Positions 1 through 12,953 are shown, numbered from the stretch's first letter. The stretch is 64,000 nt of DNA from Eretmocerus hayati (GCA_029851415.1 CM056741.1:90865282-90929281); one strand, 5' to 3'. Translations and numbers: made by a program. Notes: generated by a model from the sequence alone, not told the origin.

Positions 1-283
1 CAGTCATTGACGAGTAATTTGACGCTGCCAATCGCAGTATTTGCCTCCAAAAATCCTGTTCCCGGCGATGAGCTTGCGAAGTTGGTGGTCAGAGCAGTTT
101 GTTTATTAGAAGAAGCAGGTGTATTGATCAACGGCATTATTGGCGATGGGGCCAGAACAAATAAGAGAATGTGGAAGACCCTAGGCATTCAAAGCTCTAT
201 CGACAACTTAAAATCTTGGATGACACATCCTCTATATGAAGATAGAAAGATATTCATCTTCTCGGATTCACCTCATCTCATCA

Positions 284-1293
284 GAAGCGTTAGAAATCGA
301 TTGTACGATAAAAGGCGTTTGCGGGTATGATACTGAATTTACTCCACAACATTTTCGATTATATTGTTGCATTTCTTTCATAGGCGTTTAATGTACAGGT
401 TGACCACGAAAGTGAGCCAATCGAGTGGGAGTACTTTGTAAATCTATTCACATGGGACATTAGAGATGATGGTTACCTTCGTGTCTGTCCAAAGATAACT
501 CAAAGACATATCAAGCTGGATAATACTTCAAAGATGAGAGTGAAATTAGCGACACAGGTGAGCTCACTCGTTACTTCACTCATCATTCAAGTCTCCTGAT
601 ATCGCATTTTTGTTGACGCCTTCATGGAAATTCCATGTGACTGTTTGTGAATTTTTCAACTATATCACTTGAGTGATTGTCGAATATAACAGAGTAAATG
701 ATGACAGGTTTCAGCATTTTTGCGATAAAGGATTGTTGAGATACACCACAAAATTGGTGTCAACTTTTGTTGTCTTTGTGAACTCGTGAAGCGTTAGAAA
801 TCGATTGTACGATAAAAGGCGTTTGCGGGTATGATACTGAATTTACTCCACAACATTTTCGATTATATTGTTGCATTTCTTTCATAGGCGTTTAATGTAC
901 AGGTTGACCACGAAAGTGAGCCAATCGAGTGGGAGTACTTTGTAAATCTATTCACATGGGACATTAGAGATGATGGTTACCTTCGTGTCTGTCCAAAGAT
1001 AACTCAAAGACATATCAAGCTGGATAATACTTCAAAGATGAGAGTGAAATTAGCGACACAGGTGAGCTCACTCGTTACTTCACTCATCATTCAAGTCTTC
1101 TGATATCGCATTTTTGTTGACGCCTTCATGGAAATTCCATGTGACTGTTTGTGAATTTTTCAACTAGATCACTTGAGTGATTGTTGAATATAACAGAGTA
1201 AATGATGACAGGTTTCAGCATTTTTGCGATAAAGGATTGTTGAGATACACCACAAAATTGGTGTCAACTTTTGTTGTCTTTGTGAACTCGTGA
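284..1293 (+). repeat. 504-bp tandem duplication inside the P-like gene
   Basis: Bases 284-789 recur at 788-1293 with an offset of 504. I noticed only three substitutions between the copies (for example gtctcc/gtcttc and aactata/aactaga), so the duplication is recent. It copies the last 41 bases of the first exon, the intron, the whole 174-base second exon (384-557, copied at 888-1061) and the following intron sequence. The copied first-exon piece has no acceptor of its own. The duplicated internal exon keeps its acceptor and donor and is phase 0-0, so including it would add 58 residues without shifting frame. Confidence 0.95.
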
Positions 1294-2810
1294 GTGCAGT
1301 TTCCACTCAAATTTTGTCGAAAAAACTACGGACTCACCCCCGACAACTTGAATGTGTATTCCTCAACTTGGAATCTCCATCTTGGAATCTCCACCTACAT
1401 CGCATCACTGAATACGCGTATCAAACGGTACCACATCAGTTTTCAATTGGATAGCGCGATGATCAGCACCATTCGATCGTGACATTCGAATTCTTGCGAC
1501 AAATCATTCTTTTACTGCAGAATCGCGCCGAATATTCACGAGATAGGCACAACTCAATTATCTCTGGAATCCTCATGACGTTACACAAATGTTCGTATAA
1601 GATGTATGATCCTTTGTTTTCATTATTCTTCTTTGTACAGATCCTCAGTAATTCAGTAGCTGTTGGGTTACGAGCTTTCAAGAGACGCAAATATTCAGGG
1701 TTCAGGGGTTGTGAGTCTACCGCTAATTTCAGCGAAAGGTTCAATAATTTATTTGATGCTTCAAACAGGAAGCAGCCTAATGAAGGTTTGCTTCCGAAAT
1801 CAAAAGACTACAAGGTAGGGAACCACAATTTCGATTCCAAATTGTATCATTCTTGGATGTATCAATAGCTATTTAATCAGCAATTCCCTGTACTTGTACG
1901 TGTTGGTCGACGATTAGCATCAATTTCTATAATTTCTATTCTCAATCATCGAGGTGCAGTCATATATGACGTATTCATCACGTTCTAGAGGGATATTGAT
2001 AAAAGTCATGGATACATCCTTCAAAGAATATTTCTCAAGTGTATGATCTAGTTATTCCATCGGAGTCATTTCATATTAAAAATCTAGGTACTGCAAGAGA
2101 CTCTTGACTGGCTAAATGCATGGGGGAAGAGAGTCGGGAATGATGACGGAGATATTAGTGCGGATGAATTTTCAACTAAAGATACAGCCCAAGGATTGCG
2201 TGTTACCATTAGATCAACGTTGGACCTTTGTTCATACTTGATAGAAAAATTTGATTTCCAGTATCTCCTTACTGGAAAACTCAACCAAGATAATCTAGAG
2301 GTGAGATACTTGACGAGTAATTCGAGCTTACTTGGAGATATGTATATTGATGGTTTGGGTACTAGTAAAAATCACGGTGTTGACTCTATCAAGAAAGTAG
2401 ATCTATCACACGAACTTCCTTGCGCGAGTTTCCCAAGTTTGATAAAAACGGTAATCGTCAATTTGCTTTTCAGAAACTTTTTGGAGTGATTCGCAGGGCT
2501 GCCGGCAGTGATGAACATCCGACATGCCCTAAATGCCTCATGTTGTATCGATTACTATCAACATACAGCATGATGAAACCACCTAAATTCGGAAATTGCT
2601 CAGTGGCCAGTAAACAAGCTTCCAACGTCATCACGCTCAAGGATCTCAAAGCAGCCTATGCAAAAGGACGGTCGCGTAATGTAGAATTGCTACAAAAGAT
2701 CAAGAACCGCCTTGACGATGCAATAAAGAAAGACGATTGGGATGTTGACGATATCGTGGATGAAGGACCTGCTTCAGAAATCATTGACTGTATAATCTAC
2801 TACATCACAG

Positions 2811-4961
2811 GTCTTCTATCATCACTCATTGCACAAACTCTTCATTGAGATTGGGAATCTGGTGATTTTACTAATTGCTATACTGACTAACCTTTCGAAA
2901 ATAGTGATACAAGATATCGATTACATTGATTCGCAAATTAATAATACGTCGCACAAGTTTATTCGAGATTCGTAAGGATATTCTTTTGACACGAAGCAGT
3001 CGTGATTTTCTCGTGAGAGCACTAATTGTGTGCTAAAAATTCGTAGAAAACGCCGTTTTCCACCTTTGTGCCGAGATAAACGGCCATATGAAAGCTAGAG
3101 TTTTCTAAGATTTATGGAATGTGGAAGTTCTAATAGTTTTTAATCGAGAGATTCATCACATCGTACTCGACACATGGAGTGATTATTATCAATCGAAAAC
3201 TGCAAAAAAACCAGAATATTTTCGAAGGGAAATCTTTCAATCACACATTTCTACAGATTTTTCATGTATTACGGGCTTGTACCTTCTCATATTTGGCACG
3301 TGGAAATGTCTTCATCGTCACGAAAAATATCTCACCCAATGGGAAGACGCATTTTGTCTGGAAAACAGCCAAACAGTGATAAAAGTATCCGACATATACA
3401 AAAAATGCGTTATGAATCTGAAAAGTATTTCTACTACTTGAGTGATAAATACAAAACAAACGAGAGAAACAAAAGCTTTATTGTGTGCGGAGTAACTTCC
3501 CGCAACTATTTCGAAAAACGCGACTCGGAAACCTTCTGTATGGGAAACGGCATTCCGGTCCGCGGACGCGGACATTTGCGACTGAGTAGCGAAATCGATT
3601 ATTCTTGTACAAGAATAGAATTATCGTAGTTGGAGTCTCACTGAGGTATCTCAAACCTTACTTACCAACGTAGAAATTAGTTACACTCCAGCCCATGTGG
3701 TAACCACATGGCTCATTCTACGAAAGTTATTCGATTTTATGAAATTCCTCGTAATTACTGTCATTCAATTTGACCAATTCAATTGGTAGGCAAATGGCAC
3801 ATTCTACGGAAGTTATTCCTTTTCATGAAATCTGAAAATGACTGTCATCCAATTCGACTAATTCAATATCAGATTGAATTTTTCCCAGTAGATCCAGAGC
3901 ACCCATCCCATCTTCTGCAAAAATTCCAGAAAATGTCAACTTTTGGATGTTTTTTTATTTCAGGCTAACGGGCAATTTTACACATTTTGATGAAACTATG
4001 CCAGTGCCTGTTGAAATTATTCAAAGAACCATCCCTATATTCCTGAAAGACTTCAAATAGGCTATCAACGCCTGAATTGAGATAATATAGTCAAAATGAG
4101 CATCTTGTCTTATGTCGGTAATGCATTTTCAGTACACTATTTGTTCTGCAATTCTGGTGTCCGTTCTTCTGAATGATAATAATGAAATATAAAATTACTT
4201 GGACATTCCAGACATTGAACGATCAGTTCAAGTTTTTGGATGCGATCGGAATTTTATGTGTGGCATATGGCTACCACGTGGATAACTAGGGGCTAATCAA
4301 GGAGTAGCTTATTGTGTTGTCTTTTGCTTAATCATATAACTCAGATTTCAGTGTCACATCCACTTATTCGGACAGTCAATTATTATGACTCCTCCGAAAT
4401 GTGAGTACGAGGACAGTGCCAACGGAAAACGTCCAGTTGCCGAGGGGCATCCTTTGTGTTGCACGTTTGAAAAAACCAATGTAAATGATTTTAAGGAGTG
4501 CGCGTACAATCTTTCACTGCGTTGACTCACTATCGATGTTGCCAGATGCTCATGCTCATACTCGATATCAGGAAATGAATGGGCGTGGGACCCTTAGTAT
4601 ATAGAGAATTACTTGATGATCATTGTCACCAAGATATAAAATATAAATCTCTTCATCAATTTGGATTCAAATTTCGTAGCGCGGGTTACTGCGATCTCTC
4701 CGAATTATTATTGAGCTTCCTGGCAAAAAACTTTCATTGAATTAGTTACACATAAAGGAAGGTAATTATTGGTGTCGTAAAAGTTTCATACTCATTAAAC
4801 ACTTCAAGTTTCTAAATGCACCTCCAAAAGGATCGAGCTATTTCCATATATCAAAGGGCCCTGTAAACAATGCCTCAAGTATTCCTGAAGTGAAGATTGT
4901 ATTGCCTTCTGAGGATCGACGATGATCATTTACTAACGCAATTTTTCAATGAATATTCTAG
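2811..4961 (+). other. Large phase-1 intron of the P-like gene
   Basis: The donor follows tacatcacag at 2810 and the acceptor is tattctag at 4954-4961. A textbook branch site, TACTAAC, lies at 4931-4937. Joining the flanks rebuilds the conserved G-Y-L step of the family, which is why I place the intron here. Inside I see no gene. Several overlapping short frames at 3121-3629 have no recognisable similarity. An imperfect 84-bp tandem pair (about 3708-3784 and 3792-3866) shares the core acattctacg/gttatt/gtcatcaattc and looks like an old local duplication. Confidence 0.7.
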
Positions 4962-5367
4962 GATATTTGGTCAAACAAGTGATGAGAAAAGAAGAGTTTA
5001 AGAGTTGCCAAACATGTAAAAATGCATTAGTGTGCACGAGTACAATATCTTGAGGAGAGTTGGTAGAGATGAAAACGCGAGGTGGATTGATTCATGCAAA
5101 TCCTCATTTTTTCAAGTTAATCCAATATGCAGAAAAGGCTTTCGCGAAAACTGCAAGAACAAAGATGTATTTGACGAGACTATAGATGAAATATTTGACA
5201 ATTATTCTTTCACTTTTCCATGTGAAAAGCATGGTCCAGGAATTCTATTTTATAGTATATTCTATTACATTCGCTTGAGAATGCGTCAATTCACTTTCCG
5301 AACAAATAATCTTGTGAAAAAAGTCTCAACCATCAAAAGAAAAGAGTCAAAACTGTATGTTAACTAA

Positions 5368-7020
5368 TCAATTTTCTCCATTTTGAGTATCCCGGAATTG
5401 TCGCGAAATGCTAATCAAGATTACCTCTCGTGCGACTATATTCTTATTTTTCAATCAATGTTCCTTATGAAAGCCCTGAGCTCTGTTCTGGAATCCTTAA
5501 ACAATTTTTCCGTGTAGAACTCGTACTTGAATAATTTGTTGGAGAATTTACCATTCATTGATCATCACTACTGGCAGCTCTTGATCCTGATTGAAATTTA
5601 CATGGAGATTAAATTTCATTCCTTAACATGTGAAGATATTCTTGCAAGTTGGCACCCTTCAAGTTACGTTTGAAAGAGAGAAAATATGTATGATTTTGAT
5701 GACCCAATGTACAAGTATGAATGTGCCTTTTGAGCATCTAGTCACCGACTAGACCACACGATGACTCTGATTCACAATTATGAAGATAGTAAAATTGTAC
5801 AATAAATGATTAGCACCCACAAAACGTCTCCTTCCTCTTATTATATAGTCAGTTGATCCGATCCACAATCTTCTACAAAGTTGAAGTGAGAAACACGGAT
5901 GCAGGGATAATGGTCGAAATTTGACATTTGACAACATTACCCTGACCAGGAATTAATCAATTGAAACACTCATTGATGCATAATTAGCACTTATGTTGGT
6001 GATGTACCCATGCATGTTATTTCAAATCTAGCTGTCGCTGGAATGTTGTCAGATTGATGAGCGTGTTACTCGCCTCTTTAATTTATGACTTGTCATTAGA
6101 TATGCCATGGGATCTCAGAAAAGTTACACGAATACTACGAAATGCCTCAATGCTGTGAAGACAGTATGCGTGCACACCCTTCAACAAATTATGCTGCAGT
6201 TGAAGCACTCAGATAAATATGAGGCACAACAAAAAGCTATAGAAAAAGGAATCTTTGTTAAAATCTAAATGATAAGTGGTTGAGGATGCCTTTCTCTATT
6301 TACTCCAAATTCCAGAAAATGCGTATCATCTGATCCTTGAGGATGAATTAATTGCTTCAAGTCATGCGATTCCATGTTTGTCATAATGAATCACCTCAAG
6401 TGACTGAAGGCTGCTGAAGAGAACTATACTCATCACATCAAGGCCTCAGAGAAAAACATTGTGATTTGAATATACGACCGTGAAATACATGAAATCTGCA
6501 AGACTGGGATTATTTTGAATTTGAAAAGAGCCATAGCCTCACGTACAGAGTGAGACATTGCTTGATTGAGCTACGTGGATAGGTTGAGCTACAAATGATT
6601 TGTGATTAATCTTAGTTTCAAGAGGTCAAACAGCCTGTAAAAGTTGAATTGTCATGTTTACACATGGATCCTTGACACTCTGACACTGAATCAAAATTTG
6701 GTTCTCTGAGACTGAAATGACTGCATATTGGAACACAATAAAACGCGGATTAAAAAACCACTTCCACATGAAATTGTTGAGAAACATTGGATCCATCGGC
6801 CCCACCACTGGCTCCACGGATGGGCTCACATCATTGTAGCAAAAAATCTACAGAACGAAATCATCGCGAATCGCAGACGACTGCCAAGTGTCGTATTTCT
6901 ATGTGGCCGCAGCGCAGAATAGCAGACGAGCGGTGCGGCGGCAAATGCGCATGTTCATCACTATGTTTGCTGAGATCGCAACGCCGCGTGATGGGCATTC
7001 TCGAAAGCTCAAGTCGTCAC
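5368..7020. other. No gene recognised
   Basis: This AT-rich stretch lies between the last P-like exon and the first recognisable BEL/Pao pol sequence. Only short, stop-rich frames occur. It may hold the 3' non-coding part and terminal repeat of the P-like element and the missing gag/5' part of the BEL element, but I could not identify a terminal inverted repeat or an LTR in it. Confidence 0.5.
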
Positions 7021-7029
7021 AATAGCGGG

Positions 7030-9833
7030 CCTACCCCCACCACGGGAGTTGCGAGACCTGTGTATACGACCGTGATCAAGGGTCTCGAGCTCGCAGATCC
7101 TCGTTTTTTTGAGAAAGCTCCTGTTGAAATTCTGCTTGGCGCAGTACCTCATGCACAGTTCGTTGAATGAGAGGTACTCATGGGTGCGCCTGACCATCCT
7201 ATTGCCACACGTTCTAAGCTTGGCTGGCTCTTGTCTGGAACTACTGGTAAATCGCCTTCTCTGCCACGCCGACCCACAGTTCTCCACTGCGCGGCCGAGA
7301 TTGAAGTTGACAAGCTGTTACAACGTTTCCGGTGAATAGAAGAGGAGACAGTCAAAAAGCCTCTCCAGACTGTCAATGAGCAACGCTGTGAGGACCACTT
7401 CGTTGCCACTCACTCCAGGGGATATGATGGAAAATATATTGTGAGACTTCCTTTTAAATCTGATCTAGGAACTTTCAAGCCCGAACAATCTCTCTTTCCT
7501 GCTCGCCAATTGCTCTATGAATTGGAGAATAGACTGTTTCGGGATGAGAAGTTATCTGATGCTTACTATGAATGAGTATGAGGGTCTCAACCACATGTCT
7601 CATGTCACTAGTGTTGCTGAAGCCCCTGATCTCACTGGATATTCTTTCTTGCCACACCGTGGTGTGCTTGAAGAAAGTCGTACCACTACAAAGTTACGGA
7701 CTGTGTTCAATGGATCCTTCCAAACTTCTGATAAGAAATTTATCAATGATTTCTTGCATGTAGGTCCTAATTCACTCTCTAAATTGCCCTATTTCTCACT
7801 CAACTGGTGAAAATATCGCTATTTTTTCACAGCGGACATCAAAAAGATGTTTCTTCGAGTCTGGGTTCATCAGAATGACCGTGCTTTTCAATCAATTTTC
7901 TGGGGTAGATCATCGAACCTCCCAGTCTCTATCTTTCATCTAAATACCATCACATATGGTATGACACCTAGTCTCTACCTTGCAAATAGAGTTCGTATAC
8001 AACTAGCTCGTTATGAACGAAAAAACTACCCTCTCGGATCAGATGCACTTGGGAGCAAGACTTATATGGATGACGTAGCATCAGGTCATTCTTTGGAGTC
8101 AGCAAAAAAGAAGCAAACTCAGATCATGAAACTCTGCAGAGTGGGCGGTTTCAATCCCAGAAAATGGATTTCTAATGATTGTAACTTGTTGAATGACCTC
8201 CCTCTCGATCTACTTGCTACTCAAAACAGATTGGGAAAAACTTAATCTTATCCCGATGACTTGGAGGAAATGTCTGCTTTCTCTGTCCTCAGATTACAAT
8301 GGTTTCCTTGGTCTGACATACTCAAATTCAACCAGGGTAAAACTACGCCTATCCAAAAAGGGACGAAGAGGCTAGTTCTATCAAAAATTGCCAGCGTCTA
8401 TGATCCCTTGGGTTGGTTAGCACTCATGATAGACACCGCAAAAATCTTCATGCAGAAGTTATGGATCGGCAAGTACGGATGGGATGAGGAACTCATACCA
8501 GATGACCTTGAAACTTGGCATCGTTGGTACTAACAAATATCTTCCATTTCTTCTATTGAGATGCCAGGTGGATGGGATATACTCAAAATCCTACAATATA
8601 TAAGCTGCACGGCTTTGGTGACGCTCCAAAGCACGCATACAGTGCTGTAGACTATCTCAGAGCTGCTTCAAATGAAGGTATCAAGGTAACTCTACTTCAA
8701 GCTTAGACTCGAGTGGCACCCATCCAGACAGTCTCTATTCCTTGACTGGAGTTTTGTGCTGCCCTGCTGCTTGCACAATTGGCCTCGACCCTTCTGAAGT
8801 CCTTGAATATCCACGAGATCTCAGTACACCTATACTCTCATGCAATGGATGTATTATATTGGCTGAAAGACCATCCTTCTTGTGGGCCAACTTTCGTTGC
8901 GAATCGCTGTTCTGCCATACACACACTTCTATCACAAGCATCATGGAATCATGTACGCTTACAGGAAAACCCTGCAGATCTCGCTAGTCGTGGCAATAAT
9001 CCTGACGAGATGCGGTTGGCAAAACTGTGGTGGACAGTTCCCGATTGGCTATCTCTTCCCGCTAGCGATTGGCCTCTTTCGAGGCCCATTGATAGATCGC
9101 AGGAATCAAAAAATCAGCCTGCGAACTGCTTGTACAGTCTCGACCTCGCCATAAAACCTCCACACTCACTCGTAACTGCAAAAGAAATCTTCCCTTTCGC
9201 GGAGCTGCTCGATAAAGTTTCGTCATTCCTTAGACTGACTAACATCACAGCCTACTTGCTGCGATTTCTGTCTAAATTGAAACCTGACTTATTCCAGCCT
9301 GATGCTACTTCTGATCTATTTCAACACCAAAACTGGGTTAATGTTCCACAGTTTGAGACTTCTATATCATTTCAAGAACGTGAACGAGCCAAACTGGCTT
9401 GGGTGTATTTTGTACAAAGAGGCCATTTCTCTCACGAAATAGCAAACTTGATCGATGGTGTTGAATTATCCAAAGCTCACCCTCTCTCCAAGTATTGTCC
9501 AATAGTAGTAGGAGGCATCTTGAGAGTTAGTGGCAGGCTGAAGCATTCATTACTTGAATTTGATGAGAAATGCCCTATAATACTTCCTTCTCATAGTACC
9601 TTTACTGAAATGATTGTACGCAGATGTCATGCCTTGACGCTTCACGGCGGGACTCAGATAACTCTGGCAACTCTTCGCCGAGAATTCTGGATCCCCAAAG
9701 ATAGGCAAATTGTTGGAAAAATGATTTCCGAGTGTGTCACCTGCATTCGGTACAGAGCCTCTACTATGTACCAGAAAATGGCAAACTTACCCACAGCCAG
9801 AGTACAGCCAGCTCGTCCATTCCTCAAATCTGG
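7030..9833 (+). pseudogene. BEL/Pao pol, 5' part: protease end, RT, RNase H, integrase zinc domain
   Basis: Read in order across several frames: the tail of the BEL/Pao A17-type protease (ADPRFF..., then LLGA, then PIATRSKLGW), the reverse transcriptase with its catalytic YMDD at 8063-8074, the connection region (ASVYDPLGW), the RNase H (HGFGDAPKHAYSAV near 8607, VAPIQTVSIP), the NPADLASRG block near 8965, and the N-terminal zinc domain of integrase with H..H and CxxC at about 9628-9755. In-frame stops (for example at 7168-7170, about 7333 and about 7573) and several frame changes show that it is dead. The order RT-RNase H-integrase with these motifs is diagnostic for BEL/Pao rather than Ty3/gypsy. 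The upstream gag and 5' LTR are not seen. The frame continues in the piece at 10550 after removal of the LINE insertion. Confidence 0.88.
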
Positions 9834-10549
9834 CTGTTTCGTTTTTCACTGAAGTCCCAATGGACCGCTTTTCCCACGAGCATTCGCAAATAGCAACAAA
9901 GTGTAAAATCAGTAGCATAGGATCTTTTGTTAAATATCAAAACATGTTGTTGCTGTTCAAAATTTTGAGACACTACACTGATGCCCCTGAGCTTCTTGAA
10001 CGTATTAACATCAGAGTGCCGGATAGAAGACTTCGAAACTATATGGAACCGTTTAAAATTGCATACAAAGTGGGCCCTTGGTCTACAAAATCTCCCTCGG
10101 ACAGGTGTATGATGTTAGCTAATGAAAACAAGGCAGGACTTGATTTCTATAGTGGTTCCATTGCGCAATTCAAGAAAGTTACAAAGAATATTATTTTTAA
10201 GTTTGAATGAACTCAGAAGACTGTCTTCTTCACTCATTAGGTGCAAAGTATAAAATTATGGAGGGAATTGGAATGAGTTTATGACTTAGGGCAGGTATAT
10301 TCACAGATGTCAGTTATTATTTTTTCTTCGAATAGCTATGATTCTTGTTGATTTTGGTTCTGAATTCGTTTTGATTGTAAATAAGGTGTTCCTTGTCATA
10401 CCTGGTGCAAAACAGGGATTATTGATTTTTTGTTTTGAACATGAATTTGATGTTGACACCTACATCTGCGCCCTAGTTCTTAAGGATTGTAAAAGGTCTA
10501 TTGACCGTACATTTATACAATGAATAAATAAATAAATAAATAAATAAAT
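9834..10549 (+). mobile_element. 5'-truncated non-LTR retrotransposon inserted in BEL integrase
   Basis: The 716-base insert is flanked by AAATCTGG at 9826-9833 and again at 10550-10557. Removing it restores the integrase frame exactly. It ends in a simple AATA tail (about 10521-10549), as expected of target-primed LINE integration. The part up to the stop at 10208-10210 reads as the C-terminal end of a LINE reverse-transcriptase ORF: a VPDRRLRN block, then PSDRCMMLANE, then SIAQFKK near the stop. About 310 bases of 3' UTR follow. The clade is not certain; the C-terminus resembles the Jockey/CR1 group. The first A residues of the target duplication are ambiguous with the tail. Confidence 0.85.
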
Positions 10550-11450
10550 AAATCTGGGGCTGATTACGCCGATTCTATTGCCGTGCGTCCAGCTCCAGGG
10601 CGAGGGTGAGTATGTAGCAAAGGGTATATTCTGGTATTCATCTGTCTATCAACAAAAGCCACTCACCTAGAGTTGGTGTCAGACTACGTTTCCAAAGGTT
10701 TCATAGCTGGTTTTCGTAGACTCAGTGCCAGGCGTGGTCACTGTTCTGATCTTTATTGCGATCAAGGCCCTAATCTAGTTGGTGCCGAAACAGAGTTGCG
10801 AGAAATTTTTCAGAAGTTTAGTTCTTTCTCTTCTCGAATTTCAAACGATCTATCAGCGTTACAGACCAACTAGCACTTCAACCCTCCTGGTGCCCCCTCC
10901 CCCCATTTTGGTGGTATCTGGGAGGCAGCAGTGAAGTCTGTAAAATTTCATTTGAAACGTGTGATCGGCGATAATACCCTTACTTACGAGGAGCTCTCTA
11001 CTCTCTCAACCGAATCGAAGCTACTCTGAACTCTAGGCCTCTTTTGCCTATGTCAGATGATGACCAAGATCTGAGTCCCATCTGCCCTTCACATTTTCTG
11101 ATCCAGTCAGAATCATCCCTGCTACCAGAACGAGATGTCTCTGAAGACAAAATAGCAGCTGGTGACAGATGGTTACTTATCCAGCAAATGCAGCAGCAGT
11201 TCTGGAAAAGATGGTCACGCGAGTATTTGCAATCATTACAACGCAGAAACAAATGGACCTCAGCTGTCCAGAACTTGCACTTCGGTGATCTATCATCAAA
11301 ACTGAGAACACGCCTCCTGCTACCTGGCTCTTGGACCGAGGGATCGAGATACACCCTGGAGATGATGGTCTCGTTAGGGTGGCTACAGTGAAGACCGCTA
11401 CGACGAAGTTCAAGAGACGTTTTGCAAAGCTGATATAGCTTTGCAGTGAC
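10550..11450 (+). pseudogene. BEL/Pao pol, 3' part: integrase core and C-terminal domain
   Basis: This resumes directly after the LINE. It has the first core aspartate block (GADYAD), the CDQG..VGA block near 10755-10785 where the family normally has SDNGTNFVGA, and the PPGAPHFGGIWEAAVKSVK block around 10876-10945 holding the catalytic glutamate. The C-terminal domain then follows (LTYEEL, FWKRWSREYLQSL, a PGDDG-type block, KRRFAKL). The last block ends near 11448. Several frame changes occur (about 10870 and 11030). The similarity to BEL/Pao integrases is strong and collinear. Confidence 0.85.
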
Positions 11451-11701
11451 ACGGATGTATGAACACCAGTATGTTCCAGATGGAGAAAGTTTTTTGATGA
11501 CTACATTGATTTTTTGGCCATATGTACTCATTTTGATCTTTATTTTCCTTCTTCACTTCATGAATAAAGCGGGCGGAACGTTTAGAAATTTTGATTCATT
11601 TTGAGTGAAACTAATGATTGATTTGAGATTCAATGAGTTTGAAAATGAAATTCCAGAATCTATTTTCATTTGTATTATGATTGTGTTATTCAGGTTCAAA
11701 C

Positions 11702-12296
11702 TGTCATGATTTGCGCGGCGTGACCGTCTGCTGACGCGTCACAGCCTATCTCTCTCTCTGCTACACTTGCGCTCCACGCTTCTCTCATCAATCTATCGTT
11801 GGCCATGGCAGCGAGCAGCTTGTTTGCTCTCGCTGCCACTCGTACACGTGCTTCATTGGATAAATTTCAAAGTTCATTATTATTATTCGGAATGCACTTA
11901 TTGATCGGCCTGACCCGCTATAAACTATTCATACAGACGTGGAGATAAGCGCACAGTTGTCAAGTTCTATGCGTCGTTGATTTGTAGAATCGAATTGAAT
12001 ACATATCAGAATAGTCAATTTCAACGCTCATCATACTGAGATACACGATATCGATATCGAAGAGCTCGAATATAGATCTCCCGTGTCGAAGCGGGCGTAT
12101 TAAAAACATGAACAAACGAATTTGCGAGTTGATACTAAGAGTAGTATAGCAAACAGGAGAGAGTGGGGGGGGGAGGGAGACACGTTGGTCTCGCTAATTT
12201 TCACGAGCTTTGTACAGACAGTACTTGTTGATATTGAGAGCCGATCATGTGTTGGAGTGAAATATTGCCCAATGTATTCTATTAAGTGATGAGAAG
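11702..12296 (+). repeat. Possible 3' LTR of the BEL/Pao element
   Basis: After the integrase come a purine-rich spot (gcgggcggaacg, about 11568-11579) and then sequence that behaves like an LTR: a candidate start TGTCATGATTTGCGC at 11702, a TATA-type ctataaac at about 11918-11925 and a start-site-like segment after it. No matching 5' LTR is in the window, so both limits are guesses. Its second half is the left arm of the inverted repeat that follows, including a 9-G tract near 12167. Confidence 0.35.
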
Positions 12297-12717
12297 AATT
12301 ATGAAGGATATAGGTTTTCATCGTGAGTACCGGCATGATCTTTCAACTTTGTGACTTCTCATCACTTGATAGAATTCATTGGGCAATATTTCACTCTAAC
12401 ACATGATGAGGACTCTCAATATCAACAAGTATTGTCTGTAAAAAGCTCGCAAAAATCAGCGAGACCAACGTGTCTCCCCCCTCTCCCTCTCTACTGTTTG
12501 CTATACTACGCCTAGTACCATCTCGCGAATTCGTTTGTTCCTGTTTTCGATACGCTTGCTTCTACTTGGAGGATCGATATTTGAGATCTTCGATATCGAT
12601 ACCGTATATCTCAGTATGATGAGCGTTGAAATTAACTATTCGAATATGTATCCAATTCAATTCAACGACGAATCAACGACGCTTCAGAACTTGACCACTG
12701 TGCGCTTATCTCCACGT
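11937..12717. repeat. Large inverted repeat A (about 360-bp arms)
   Basis: The left arm is 11937-12296 and the right arm 12355-12717, with a 58-base loop. The arms begin with acgtggagataagcgcacag and its complement and stay collinear throughout, for example the gagaccaacgtg segment and the aatattgcccaatg segment. Divergence is visible on every line, so this is not a fresh event. Because the left arm overlaps the presumed BEL LTR, the right arm may be an inverted partial LTR copy rather than the end of a separate element. Confidence 0.85.
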
Positions 12718-12953
12718 CATTGTGGAAACTCCTCTGCTCGACCATCCGTCTACTTTCGGGCCTTGGTCTGAACATATTTCAGTACATTACAAGTTTTTCC
12801 TCGTCATTTTTCTCATGGTAAAAAAAGAATTAAGAATATGAGAACAGGATCCCTTCGTATGACTCAAAACCGCACAAGTTTATGCATTTCTCTAATAAAA
12901 TTCGATTCTCCAGACTCAATGATCGTTTCCCTCGAAATCGGCCTCATAACTTA

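Larger units (their letters stand above)
1..5367 (+). pseudogene. P-element-like transposase gene, spliced and decayed
   Basis: The frame is open from base 1, so the 5' part lies outside the window. Exons read 1-324, 384-557, 1641-1814, 2088-2300, 2474-2810 and 4962 to about 5367. The junctions are GT/AG and the phases agree (0,0,0,0,1). The protein matches the P-element/THAP9 transposase family from its RNase H-like core onward: a GDGA motif, then FSDSPHL, followed by RN, are the two acidic positions and the H..RN block typical of the core. The fourth listed exon carries the GTP-binding-insertion-like helical region, and the C-terminus has two CxxC-type pairs, a TRGGL block and an FPC..H block. 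The last exon has an in-frame TGA at 5051-5053 and a frame change around 5140-5185, so this copy is not functional as it stands. A duplicated exon (888-1061) is described separately. Family assignment is firm; the exact exon ends are inferred from splice consensus. Confidence 0.85.

Noticed and set aside
3121..3629. Cluster of overlapping ORFs on both strands
   Set aside because: They lie inside the P-like intron, overlap in five frames and have no recognisable similarity or codon pattern.
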